64,000 bases of DNA from Arabidopsis thaliana (Eukaryota; Streptophyta; Magnoliopsida; Brassicales; Brassicaceae). The stretch is from contig NC_003070.9 of the NCBI RefSeq assembly GCF_000001735.4, positions 23,793,971 to 23,857,970 on the forward strand, read 5' to 3'. Both the position numbers and the translations under genes were made by a program. The notes under the pieces are model-generated. The model did not search any database. It saw only the letters and a list, made by a program, of their open reading frames with translations, and was not told the DNA's origin. Shown here piece after piece: positions 24,201 to 34,566 of this stretch. Numbering within the stretch: position 1 is the stretch's first letter; the number at the start of each line of letters is the position of its first letter.

Positions 24201-24323
24201 AAGAGGAAAAGCGAAATCTAATGGACTCTCTCCATCGAACACTCCGTTAGACGTTGTCTTCATCATCGCCACATTCTTGGGACACTTCATCGCCGGAATA
24301 GTACCGTTGACCAAAGTACCCAT
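21269..24323 (-). CDS. CHX16: Cation/H+ exchanger CHX16 (CPA2 family)
   Basis: Minus strand, three coding exons: 24105-24323, 22572-23576 and 21269-22480, giving about 811 residues, the usual CHX length. The first half is a Na+/H+-exchanger domain of 10-12 membrane helices ([36 protein letters not shown] with the ND pair, [15 protein letters not shown]). The second half is the long hydrophilic tail with two USP-like segments typical of plant CHX proteins. CHX16-CHX20 act on K+ and pH balance of endomembranes. The start ATG at 24323 follows a likely 5' UTR intron acceptor (tttgcag) a few bases upstream. I identify it as At1g64170. Confidence 0.93.
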
Positions 24324-24412
24324 TATTGTCTGCAAAAATGTAAATATCTTTGTGTCTGACTTATATAATCATTATTGACTTATTGTGATTCCCTAGAGTA
24401 TCTTATGTGGTC

Positions 24413-24443
<31 letters not shown>

Positions 24444-25659
24444 CATAAGATCTCAAACCAACAACTTGGTTTGAAAATAGTGTCCGTAGGGTATATCAAG
24501 TAGGTGATAAGATTTTTCGATTTACTTTCTGACTAATGAAATCTGATAGAGCAGGCCAAGACAAAACCTTATAAAGTGGACTAACAATGTCACCGGTTTA
24601 TGCCATTTCAAATTTTGGTGTGGTTAAACCGGACACTGGTTCGTTACTTCAATATTCAAGCAGATTCCATCACATTGTAAAAAAAGATTGCTTGTGGACT
24701 ATGCTTTATGTTGTGTGTGTTGATAAAAGATAAATAAATTAGATGTCATCGTATTTTGTCAAAAACAAAACGTCATCGTTATACTTTCATATTCTATAAT
24801 CAGAAAGTTTTCATGTCGCGCAATCCAAACTAATATTTTTTAGAGGAAAAAGTTTGATATTGTCCGGATTTTTTTCCTGTTTCTTCACTTTAAAGTTCGA
24901 CTTCAATTGTTGATAGTGTTAGCTGTTCTCGTATATGCTGGTTTTGAAGGCCACATAGATGAGCTTGACACAGAAGGTCCGTTGCTAGAACATATCATGT
25001 CTTAGATCCTGATTGGTTCATATCTTTGATTGTTGTTTTAAAATATTTGTTTATCAATTACTCTGATTGCAAACTGTCTTTTAATCATTTTTCACGTCGA
25101 TTTTTCTAAGCTGAAACTTGTGTATTTTCTAAAATCATTTCTCTGTGTATGTATGTGTATTATTGACAATAACATTTTTCTATTTTAATTTTGTATTTTA
25201 CGTTGTGACGTCGTTTAGTGTTTTGCAGAACTTCGAAGTTCAATTTATACAATGTTTTGGAGAAATGTTTTCTTATTGGGACAGCGAAAACCAATTTGTT
25301 TTACAAAACTCTCCACAACTTAAGTTAAGTAGATATTTTATTATTTGGGGACAAAAAAATGAGTTTTACTATTATTGTTGAGACGACTAGACTGACTTGG
25401 TCTCGTCAAATATGTTATTGATGTATCCGTCCTGTATAATGCTTAGGTTCATTTGTCAATTGTACAATGGTACAAGTATAAACCAGTTTAGAAGATTTTA
25501 TTTTTGTTTTTGGTTAAGGTTTTTGGTTTAGTCCACACATGAGTTTGTATATAAACCACACCATGTACATTTTTCTTAGATATGAGTCTTAATTAATGAG
25601 AATGAGATTTAGTTTTAGTAAGTTTGGTAAAAGAAAGAATATTTTATTTTAATAATTTA

Positions 25660-25815
25660 AGGGTATCTATTTTTTCCGTTTCACAAAAAATATCATTTTA
25701 AATTTTTATTTTTGTTCTACAAAATTATCGTATCATATTTTTATTATAATAGAAATTTACATAATTTGCGTAAAACATGTTAAAAAACAATGTTTTTTAT
25801 AAACAAAGAAATTAA
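25660..25815. repeat. Possible decayed MITE-like segment
   Basis: Begins ttttttccgtttcacaaaaa and continues with alternating TATCATTTTAAATTTT-type strings, like the short TIR elements with CTCCGTTT ends common in Brassicaceae. Terminal inverted repeats and a target duplication are not clear, so this is a tentative call. Confidence 0.25.
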
Positions 25816-26261
25816 AATATATCTAGTAGCCATTTCTTTTTCTTATTGTCACTAGAATCAAAGTTCAACCTCGATCAAAGCCACACCAATTTCCGCTAAG
25901 GGTGAATACATATTAATGTTCTTAAAAAACGGGTAGGAGACAATATAATACACTATCAAGTATTATTGCCCATTCCCAATTTTCAACCTAAATTATTGGA
26001 GTATTTTGTAATTAGGTCCCACGTCTAAGAAATGTAAAACAAACAAAAACAAGAAAAGAAAATTTAGTTGTGGATGAAAATGGTCGTCTCATTATATATA
26101 ATCTACAAAGTCAAGGTGTTACTTGTCGGTTACTCTAATATAGCTTTTTAAATTCCATAAGAAAAACAATTTTCTACATATTATTTCAAACAACCTCGTA
26201 GAAAATCTAAAATTTAAAAGATATTTTTAATTTTTAATGTCAAAATTCTAAATATATTGAC

Positions 26262-26370
26262 CAAGTCGATATGGTACGGTGGTAAAAGAGACAAAAATCT
26301 CTGCCAACTAGGTTCAAGTAGTATAATTGATCACCCCAATTCGAATTCTAACATGGTTTCTCCAGACCAC
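26262..26370 (+). repeat. tRNA-like unit, possibly a decayed SINE
   Basis: The string atggtacggtggtaaaagag resembles a Pol III A box (TGGCNNAGTGG), and ggttcaagtag some 35 bases later resembles a degraded B box (GGTTCGANNCC). The spacing fits a tRNA-derived SINE head. The tRNA fold is not intact and no target duplication was found. Confidence 0.25.
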
Positions 26371-26542
26371 ATGATTATTTTTTGGTCTAAGAAAACTAAA
26401 TATATTTAATATTTTTTACCAACTTTATTTTACCATATATTTTTTGTTGGTTAAATTAGTTGCCGCTAATGATGCTTTTATACAAAAGAGATGGAGCCTC
26501 ATTCTTTTGTATTCTTTATTCTTGTAATGCTAAAACATATTG

Positions 26543-26680
26543 TCTACTCCGTTGTCCTAAAAGTTTATTTTCTGAAATTTTATTTGTAATTTTTTTGTCT
26601 TTTAAATTAGATTATCAGAGAATTGATATTTTAATTAATGTGTCATTGACAGAAAAAAAAATGAAACATATAAAATATTA
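26543..26680. repeat. Second possible MITE-like segment
   Basis: Starts tactccgttgtcctaaaag, close to the usual TACTCC(CT)CCGT ends of plant MITEs, and continues AT-rich. No matching inverted end was found; low confidence. Confidence 0.2.
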
Positions 26681-27669
26681 CTTTTATAGAATGCAATGCA
26701 CCATGGTCGATCAGTAGACCAAAACTCTTTTACTTGTGTATAACGGTAAAAGCTAAACTCTTTTAATCCTGTCAAGTAAAACTCCTTTAAATTAGCCTAA
26801 TTTCCCCAAATTCAAACATAGGTACTGTAATTTTTCTATTTCCAGTAATCATTTGAATGAGCCAATATTTAGTTAAGGCCCCAAACACTTGTGACCGAAT
26901 CTGCTCTCCATTTGGCCCTGAGGGTTTGATTCTGAATTATATTAGGTTTACACCACAAGCCCATCATAAGTCTGATCCAGTCCACCATTTATGCTTAGGC
27001 CCCAAATAAGCTAGAATCCTATGTACATGAACCATGCTCTACCCTCATGCTCTGCTCTCACCGTTTTGGAGAGTTTCTAGTTTTTTTTTGCCACTGGAAC
27101 TGTAACATACATTATATATCATTTGGAAAGGAACATTGTGTTATTAGCCGAGAATGTAACCACGTAGGCTATGTAATTGTAAACATTAGATACAATTTAG
27201 TGAAAACGTTAAAAATAAAATATTGTTTGCAAGAAAGAATATTAATTCGTTTAGGGACTACTGGAGAAGATAAAAAATGTTGTTAAAAATGTAAACACAG
27301 AAGCTAAGAATAAAAGTTTTACTTGTGGGAAGATCACACAGCATCATCCCAAACAACGTACCTACGTGTAATGCTTATAGTTTTACTCACTGGACACAGA
27401 CTATGACACCGCATATTCTTCTTCATAAAATAACAAATTTTTATTGACGCATCAGTAAAAACTCAGATGATTGTAACAATTTCTCAATTTTGCGGCCACT
27501 CAACGAAGAAGAAGAAAAGGAAACACTCAATGATCAAAACTGAATAAATGAAACGAGAGAGACAACAGTTCCATCTCCATGATTATGAACAGAGAAAAAA
27601 GGTTTCTTCTTAATAAAAGCAACAAAGAAAAAGTCGAACTTTTGGTTTAGTTAGCCGCTCTCTAAAGAA

Positions 27670-30223
27670 ATGAAAAGTAAAGAAGAAGAAGAAGAAGAAG
27701 AAGAGGAAGATGATGGAGGAGAAGGGCAAAAAGGGAAGAGATTTATAGAAAAGTTAAGGAGAAGAGCTGTTTTTGTAGGCCATAGAAGTGTCTTTCGCCG
27801 ACCTTCCACTCCTGTGCATATTAGCTTCAACCCTAATAAGAACCCTTCTTCTGCCTCCTCTAGAAAGCTTGCTGCTTCTCTCTGGGAATTTTATCAGTAT
27901 TACGACAACGACCACCTGATTCATCCTCCTGCTGCTACTAAAATGCACAGAGCTCCCTTAGGTTCTGCTGGTCCTAGTAACAGCCGTCGTCTCCGTCACG
28001 GCCATGGAAAGGCGGCGGTTGCAGACAATAATGGTATTGAGCTCACTGATCACCAGGTCTCTCTCTATCCTTCTCTTTCTAGAGATTGGATTTTTACCCT
28101 TTTCTGGTAATTTTGCCTTGATTTAATTTTGTTTTTTTTCGTTTGATTATCCCATGAAGCTGATTGGTTTTAGGATTGGGCATTGCTCAAGTTTGAATAT
28201 CTTGTGACAATGTATCGTTTTGCCTTTTAAAGTTTGAATTTTGTGACATGGGTTGTGATGAATTTCTGAATGTCTTAGCCCTAGATTGTTTTGTTTCTGT
28301 TTCTGGTTCAGGGTTTTGGCCAAATTTGGATTCTCATATTGGTGATAAGTGTTCTAGGTTTACCCAATTGCTCTGTTCTTTGTTAAGAATTTTGCAAGTC
28401 ATTGGTTGGAGAGAGTTAACTTTTGTTTATTTAGCTGATTTTTTTCGCTCAAATCACCCACACCAAAGCCCTTAATCCGATTCGCCAGACACGAACCTCG
28501 CAAGCTGAAGGCAATACTATTGCCATTGATTCTGAGCTCATTTGTGTTTGGTTCTAAGTTACTAGATTTTGGTTTCTTAGTCCTGCAGAGGATTCTCTTT
28601 TACGATGAGGTCAAGTTTGGTAACGGAGGATTCTATTTAAAAATGTGATCGTTAGTTCAACTGCAATTACTTGTTTCTCTCATTAGTTTACTCTCGCATC
28701 ACTGAGCTTGAAGAGACCTTTTGCTCCGGCTTTTCATTTTGATCAATGCAGTTGTTTAGTAGAAAATTCTGTTTGTTTGGTTTTGGTTCTTCTATCTTAA
28801 CAATTCTGCTATGGTTCTTGTGTCCCAGCCAGAGAGTGCGGGAAGTATAAGGAGACAGATCGGGCAAATGCTGATGAAGCATCATCATTTAACTGAAAGA
28901 AATGACCATGCTTTGCAGCCGGTATCTCCTACAAGCTACGATAGCTCATTGGAGTTCCGTGGAAGAAGACGAGCTGGTGAGCCTAACAACAATATCAAGA
29001 CATCAACCGAACTTCTTAAAGTGCTGAACCGAATCTGGATCCTCGAGGAGCAGCATTCCGCTAATATCTCCTTAATAAAATCTTTGAAAACCGAGCTTGC
29101 TCACTCACGTGCCCGGATCAAAGACCTTCTTAGATGCAAGCAAGCCGATAAACGCGATATGGATGATTTTGTGAAGCAACTCGCGGAAGAAAAGCTGTCG
29201 AAAGGTACGAAGGAACACGATCGGTTAAGCTCTGCTGTTCAATCGCTAGAAGATGAGCGGAAACTAAGGAAACGTTCTGAGAGTCTGTATAGGAAATTGG
29301 CACAAGAGCTCTCGGAAGTGAAGTCAACGTTGTCTAACTGCGTTAAGGAGATGGAGAGAGGGACTGAGTCAAAGAAAATTCTGGAGAGATTATGTGATGA
29401 GTTTGCAAAAGGGATCAAGAGTTACGAAAGGGAGATTCATGGTTTAAAGCAGAAGTTGGATAAGAACTGGAAAGGTTGGGATGAACAAGATCATATGATT
29501 CTTTGTATTGCGGAATCATGGCTTGATGAAAGGATTCAGAGTGGCAACGGATCGGCTTTGGAGAAGCTCGAGTTTGAGATAGAAACATTTCTTAAGACTA
29601 ATCAGAACGCAGACTCTAATGAAATAGCGAGAAATCGCCGTACTTCACTTGAGTCGGTTCCATTTAACGCCATGAGCGCCCCGATTTGGGAAGTAGACCG
29701 TGAGGAGGAGGAAGATTCTGGCGGAAGCGGTTCGAATTGTTTTGAGCTCAAGAAACATGGGAGTGATGTTGCAAAGCCACCACGTGGCGATGAAACTGAA
29801 AAACCGGAACTAATAAAAGTTGGTGTTAGTGAAAGACCACAAAGACGGAGTCAAAGCCCGTCGAGTTTACAAGTGAAGTTCGAGGATCAAATGGCGTGGG
29901 CGATGTCTTCTAATGAGAAAAAGAAAACTAGAGCCAATGAAATGGAGCCTGAAACTGAGAAGTGTGGTAAAGAAACGAACAATGTGGTTGGAGAAATGAT
30001 CAGAACTCATCGGAGGTTATCGTCGGAAACTCGGGAGATCGATGAAGCTTCTTGCAGTTACCCATCAAGGAGACGAGAGAGCCCGATTCGTCAATGGAAT
30101 ACACGAACCGTAACACCTGATCTTGGTGCGCCACGAGGAGTAAAGGATAACACTTTGAAGACTAAACTAAGCGAAGCGAGAACAACGAGTTCAAGGCCAC
30201 GGGTTAGGCTATTCAAGGATTGA
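27670..30223 (+). CDS. Coiled-coil protein (USO1-related)
   Basis: Two exons, 27670-28056 and 28829-30223, joined in frame to give 593 residues. It begins MKSK followed by a run of about ten Glu (GAA/GAG microsatellite), then a basic stretch. The central region, residues about 190-400, is strongly charged heptad-like sequence (STELLKVLNRIWILEEQHS, RKLAQELSEVKSTLSNCVKE) predicting a long coiled coil. The tail is polar, with RRRESPIRQW. Homologues in Arabidopsis are labelled intracellular transport protein USO1-like, and some relatives act in cell-shape control. I take this one to be At1g64180; no experimental role is known to me. The 772-base intron holds no recognisable feature. Confidence 0.85.
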
Positions 30224-30556
30224 GTTTCTGATGTAATCTGTATCGTAAGAGCCATTTTTGGCGGAAATGGTCGGACTCGAAGATGGAACAAGCTGAGATT
30301 GTTCCATTTGTGTATATGTTCATCTGTAGAGCTTATATTGTAACTAGTGTATAATGTATATCTGTTTTATATTGATTTGATCATCTGTGAATTTTGTATT
30401 CTTGATTTTTGTTTCAGACAAGAAAAAAGAGTTGTGAATCTGTGAATTGGTAGACTATAAAGAGCAGAAACGGCGACGTTTTGAGGGTTTTTATTGGTTC
30501 TGGGGCCTATTTGTATTATCAAGTTATCGTTTGTCTTCGTCTGTGAAGAGAGCGAG
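30224..30556. other. Short intergenic between two plus-strand genes
   Basis: 3' UTR of the coiled-coil gene and promoter/leader of the glyoxalase-like gene. Nothing else recognised. Confidence 0.5.
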
Positions 30557-31182
30557 ATGGCAACGGCGTCGTTTAGGTGGATCTTGCAGCTCCACAGAGA
30601 CGTACCAAAAGCGGCTCGATTCTATGAGAAAGGTCTCGATTTCTCCGTCAATGTCGTTACCTTACGTTGGGCTGAACTTCAGTCAGGTCCCCTCAAGCTA
30701 GCTCTTATGCAAGCTCCCAGGTATTGACTCAATGCCTATAACCTGTTCGATCATTTGCCTCAATGAAACTTTATTTTCCCCTGGAGAGTTGTTTTTTACT
30801 TGGTTGTCTTCAGTTCACTGTCCTGTCTGATTGAAAATGTGGAACTTATAGAGAATCTGTGTTAAATTATAGAGCCATCATTGTTTTTGATGCAGCGAGC
30901 ATGTGATGAGTGAGAAAGGATACTCTTCGTTACTATCGTTCACTGTAGCAGACATTAATACAACAATCTCTAAACTTATGGAATTAGGAGCTGAACTCGA
31001 TGGCTCTATCAAATATGAAGTCCATGGCAAGGTAAAAACGCAACCACTTCCTGCAAATGCTTTAATCTCATTGTCTAACATTTCTTTTGATAAGAATTCA
31101 AATCTTTCTTTTTCTTGATAACCAGGTTGCTTCTGTGAGATGTCTTGATGGTCATGTGCTCGGACTCTATGAACCTTCATGA
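30557..31182 (+). CDS. Small glyoxalase/VOC-superfamily protein
   Basis: Three exons, 30557-30720, 30896-31031 and 31126-31182, joined by GT-AG to give 118 residues. The pattern W-I-LQLHRDVPKAARFYEKGLDF, then SLLSFTVADINTTISKLMELGAE, then a C-terminal GHVLGLYEP is the vicinal-oxygen-chelate (glyoxalase I/dioxygenase) fold of two beta-alpha-beta units. The C-terminal Glu in LYEP sits where these enzymes bind metal. Substrate unknown. The start ATG at 30557 opens the first VOC strand with only six preceding residues. I take it to be At1g64185. The gene is convergent with PGD1. Confidence 0.82.
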
Positions 31183-31578
31183 GTTTTCTATTCAGTTCGG
31201 ATTATGTGGATTTGATTTTGTTTTTTTCGATCCGATTTTGGTTGAATAATGTTTCAAAATTTTGCTAATCGGATGTTTGGTAAGGACTTAGCTCTAAGAC
31301 AAATGTAAATCTAATATATCCGGCGCAGAAAAGTCGTTAATTGATTGTTCAACTAATCGTCTAGACATTCGATCTATTAAAGACAGGGGAGATATGTTTT
31401 ACAAATTTAAAAGCAAAGATGTTCAGAAACAAAAACAAAAATCAAGGTGCTGCTGCATTTCTTATTCTGAAATCTGAACAAAATACTCGTGTTAAACAAT
31501 GTGGTTTGAAATCCCATTTCCAATTGCTCAAAAATAAGCAAGACAAATAGGGCTTTTACAAAAACAGAAAGGGATTTT
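31183..31578. other. 3' UTRs of the convergent glyoxalase-like gene and PGD1
   Basis: AT-rich sequence between two stop codons; no other feature seen. Confidence 0.5.
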
Positions 31579-33042
31579 TCAATGGTTCTTCCTGGCAAGC
31601 TTAGTCCATTCAGTATGGTACGCACCAGGACGATCGGTTCTCTCATAAGTGTGAGCTCCAAAGAGATCTCTCTGCGCCTGAACCAGATTCGCCGGCAATC
31701 TAGCACGTCTATAAGTATCGAAATACGCAAGACTAGCACACATTCCAGGCGTGCTAATCCCAGCAGAAACAGCCAAACCAACAACTCTTCTCCAAGCAGC
31801 TTGTCTCTGAACCATCTCTTTAGCAAACTCAGGATCAACCACAAGACTAGCCAAGTCCGGGTTCCTCTGGTAAGCTTTCTTGATCCTATCCAAGAAAACC
31901 GCTCTTATAATACAACCACCTTTCCAAATCCTAGCCAATTCACCAAAATTCAAGTTCCAACTCTTCTCTAAACTCTTAGCTCTAAGCAAATTCATCCCTT
32001 GAGCATAACTACAAATCTTGGAAGCATACAAAGCTTGCCTAACATCATCAACCAATCTCTTCTTATCGATTCCACTCGACGCAGAACCAATCTCTTCTTT
32101 CAATCCAGCTTCCCTCAACACTTTCGCTGCATTCTCCCTCTCATCTTTCAACCCACTCAAATACCTACAATCCAACGAAGCAGCAATCGTCGGAGCTGCA
32201 ACAGACAGCTCCGCCGCTTGCTGCACCGTCCATTTCCCAGTACCTTTCATACCAGTCTTATCCAAAATCTTATCAACTAACTCTCCATCACCAAACTCAT
32301 CCTTAACCCTAAATATATCAGAAGTTATCTCAACCAAGAAACTCTCAAGCTCACCTGAATTCCACTCAGTGAAAATCTCAGCAAGCTCCTCGTTGCTTAA
32401 TCCACCAACGTTCTTCAACACATCATAAGCTTCAGAGATCAATTGCATATCTCCATACTCAATCCCATTATGAACCATCTTCACGAAATTTCCAGATCCA
32501 CCTTCTCCGATGTAAGTAACACAAGGTCCATCTTCAACTTGAGCTGCGACTTTCTCCAAAATATCTTTGATGTTATCATAAGCTTGAAATGATCCACCAG
32601 GCATTAACGAAGGACCGTTACGAGCTCCTTCTTCGCCGCCGGAGACTCCCATACCTAAATAGAGCAATCCTTTTTGCTCAGCTTCGGAGATCCGTCGCTC
32701 TGTGTTCTGATACCATTCGTTTCCACCGTCGATGATGCAATCTCCTGGCTCCATGTATTCGGAGAAGGCGTCGATTGTTTGGTCAACGGGAGCTCCAGCT
32801 TTGACGAGGATGATGAGAGATCTAGGCCGTTGGATCGAGAGGACGAAATCGCGGGGAGAGTATTGGCCGGAGACTGGGAGGTTTCCTTCGACGGCGGCTC
32901 GATCTAGGGTTTCGTCGACTTTGGAAGTGGTTCGATTGTAGACTGAGATTGGGAAACCTTTCTCGGCGATGTTTAAGGCGAGGTTTTGGCCCATCACGGC
33001 GAGTCCGGCGAGACCGATTCGGGATAGTGCGGCGGACTCCAT
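31579..33042 (-). CDS. PGD1: 6-phosphogluconate dehydrogenase, decarboxylating (PGD1)
   Basis: An intronless frame of 487 residues, the normal length. It oxidises 6-phosphogluconate to ribulose 5-phosphate and CO2 with NADP+, the third step of the oxidative pentose phosphate pathway. Visible motifs are the Rossmann GLAVMGQNLALNIAEKG near residue 11, VSGGEEGARNGPSLMPGG, the catalytic GSGNFVKMVHNGIEYGDMQ, and the family signature ILDKTGMKGTGKW. There is no clear N-terminal transit peptide. Arabidopsis PGD1 (At1g64190) has been reported in both cytosol and plastids. I chose ATG 33042 because it starts the canonical MESAALSRIGLAGL; the frame remains open upstream in the leader. Confidence 0.96.
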   Translation of the reverse strand: MESAALSRIGLAGLAVMGQNLALNIAEKGFPISVYNRTTSKVDETLDRAAVEGNLPVSGQYSPRDFVLSIQRPRSLIILVKAGAPVDQTIDAFSEYMEPGDCIIDGGNEWYQNTERRISEAEQKGLLYLGMGVSGGEEGARNGPSLMPGGSFQAYDNIKDILEKVAAQVEDGPCVTYIGEGGSGNFVKMVHNGIEYGDMQLISEAYDVLKNVGGLSNEELAEIFTEWNSGELESFLVEITSDIFRVKDEFGDGELVDKILDKTGMKGTGKWTVQQAAELSVAAPTIAASLDCRYLSGLKDERENAAKVLREAGLKEEIGSASSGIDKKRLVDDVRQALYASKICSYAQGMNLLRAKSLEKSWNLNFGELARIWKGGCIIRAVFLDRIKKAYQRNPDLASLVVDPEFAKEMVQRQAAWRRVVGLAVSAGISTPGMCASLAYFDTYRRARLPANLVQAQRDLFGAHTYERTDRPGAYHTEWTKLARKNH

Positions 33043-33740
33043 TGGAGATAGAGAGATGAGCTTAGGATTGGTTAGGTAGAGAGAGAAAAATGAGGTAGTG
33101 GGAGTGATGAGAGAGAGTGGGTGGAGATATTTATACTGTGAAAATGACGGACTCGTCGATGGAGCCAAGGGACAAACGAAAACGATGATCTCTATGTTTT
33201 TCAAAACGGTGTCGTCTCGTCTAGAACTCCATGTTAACAAACGTTGCCGTTTTTGTTTCAAATATGATTCTAATGTTTTTGTTAAATTAAAAATGTTTAC
33301 AAATCACACTCTAACATAAAAATTTAATCATAGCTTAAGGATTTGCTTGTCGTTATATGCAAATGACTTACGAAAATTCATACAATAACATTCGTTTAAT
33401 TTTTTTAATATCCAACTAGTGGGCTGTTTGATTTATTAATCTCTAATGATGTTTCATATCTAATATATATTTTGGTTGTAACAACATTTTTTAATACGAT
33501 CAATATGGTAGTGTCCATGTCGAACTTGGACTCTCTACCTCTTCTTTTTAGTCTCTATAAAAGTTTTTCAATTATTTTACATCAACTTGATACATTAGCC
33601 TTTTGACGATGTTGAATGGTCGGACAACTTTCCATCTACGATCTCACCATTCTACTGGATAACCAAGTATCTTTCTTATATGATGATAGGAGACTAAGTG
33701 GATCAATTAAACAAGACAGAGTTTATCAATGAGATGGTGT
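33043..33740. other. PGD1 promoter/leader and intergenic DNA
   Basis: 5' UTR with CT/GA-rich leader (33043-33130), then AT-rich DNA to the stop of the defensin-like gene. No further feature recognised. Confidence 0.5.
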
Positions 33741-34078
33741 TTATCCTTCATAACACTCGCACATGTAATTACCCTTGTGGCCTTGACAAGAACCACCCAT
33801 AAAACCTTGTGTCTTACAGGAACTGTAACACATACTTTTCTTCTCCACACCGTTAGGATCTGGGCATCGTCTTCCCGTTGGATTCATACTTTTTGCATCT
33901 CTTAACTCTATAATTTTAATAAGAAAAAAAGTTAAGGGGTTCATTTACTAAACCAAGAAAATTAGAAACAATGATTTCTATGAACTATTGTCTATTTGAT
34001 GTGTAATGTAATGATGAACAATAGAGAGCACATATATAGGCAAAGAACAAAGGAGAAGGAGATTTTGTTAGACGCCAT
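33741..34078 (-). CDS. Second defensin-like (LCR/DEFL) secreted peptide
   Basis: Two exons inferred on the minus strand: 34020-34078 (signal peptide, MASNKISFSFVLCLYMCSLL) and 33741-33900 (mature peptide beginning DAKSMNPTGRRC). Together they encode 72 residues. The mature part has six cysteines arranged C-x(11)-C-x3-C-x(9)-C-x(8)-C-x-C, ending GNYMCECYEG. The family is secreted cysteine-rich peptides related to plant defensins. The donor (TT|GTTCATC) is weak, so the exact junction is tentative, although the joined frame gives the sequence expected for the family. I take it to be At1g64195. Confidence 0.68.
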
Positions 34079-34566
34079 TTTCTTTATTGAAGTTCTTTTT
34101 TGTTCCTTCAAACAAATAACACTATAACAGTGTGTGAATTTAGCCAAGAAGGAGGAGACTTTGAACCCATCTAAATAAATAGGCAATTAGGCATATACAG
34201 CTAAAAATAAATATGGCTATGTATATCTAAAAAAAAGTATGTGAATTTGACGAAGAAGGATGAGACTTTGACCATCCTGTGACGCTTTCTTTCTTGTAAT
34301 CAACCATGTGTCACGAAGGAGAAGTTCTAAATCTTAGGTAACAAAAAGTGTGACAAAGTTAGGATAAAAAGTTGACAAGATGATGAGCAACTTACTCTTA
34401 TCATTATCAATACACCACCAAACCAAACAAATATTTATATCAATTAACAACAAAAGACCAATGCCCATCAACAAATTACACATAATTTAGAAAAAATGGT
34501 GACAATAGAAAGAAATGGATAAATGGAGCCACAAACTTTCCTTGGTTATAAAGTTGGAGTCACTCA
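34079..34566. other. Promoter of the defensin-like gene, with an internal duplication
   Basis: Contains two similar segments of about 35 bases (see repeat). The remainder is AT-rich, ending in the 3' UTR of VHA-E3. Confidence 0.5.
34133..34274. repeat. Imperfect direct repeat in the defensin-like promoter
   Basis: Segments 34133-34167 and 34241-34272 share tgtgaattt, (c/g)aagaagga, gagactttga in the same order and spacing. They look like a local duplication about 107 bases apart. Confidence 0.5.

Larger units (their letters stand above)
24324..27669. other. Long AT-rich intergenic region with decayed repeat-like segments
   Basis: 3.3 kb between the divergent CHX16 and the coiled-coil gene. 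Short frames (25145-25381, 26460-26717, 27047-27286) have no recognisable domain. Segments resembling decayed MITEs and a tRNA-like unit are listed separately. The right end (27420-27660) is promoter and 5' UTR of the coiled-coil gene. Confidence 0.45.

Noticed and set aside
25145-27286. Short plus-strand frames in the CHX16 upstream region
   Set aside because: AT-rich, Phe/Tyr/Ile-rich chance frames without domain or promoter.
31582-32941. Plus-strand frames opposite PGD1
   Set aside because: Antisense shadows of a highly conserved enzyme frame; no start context or domain.
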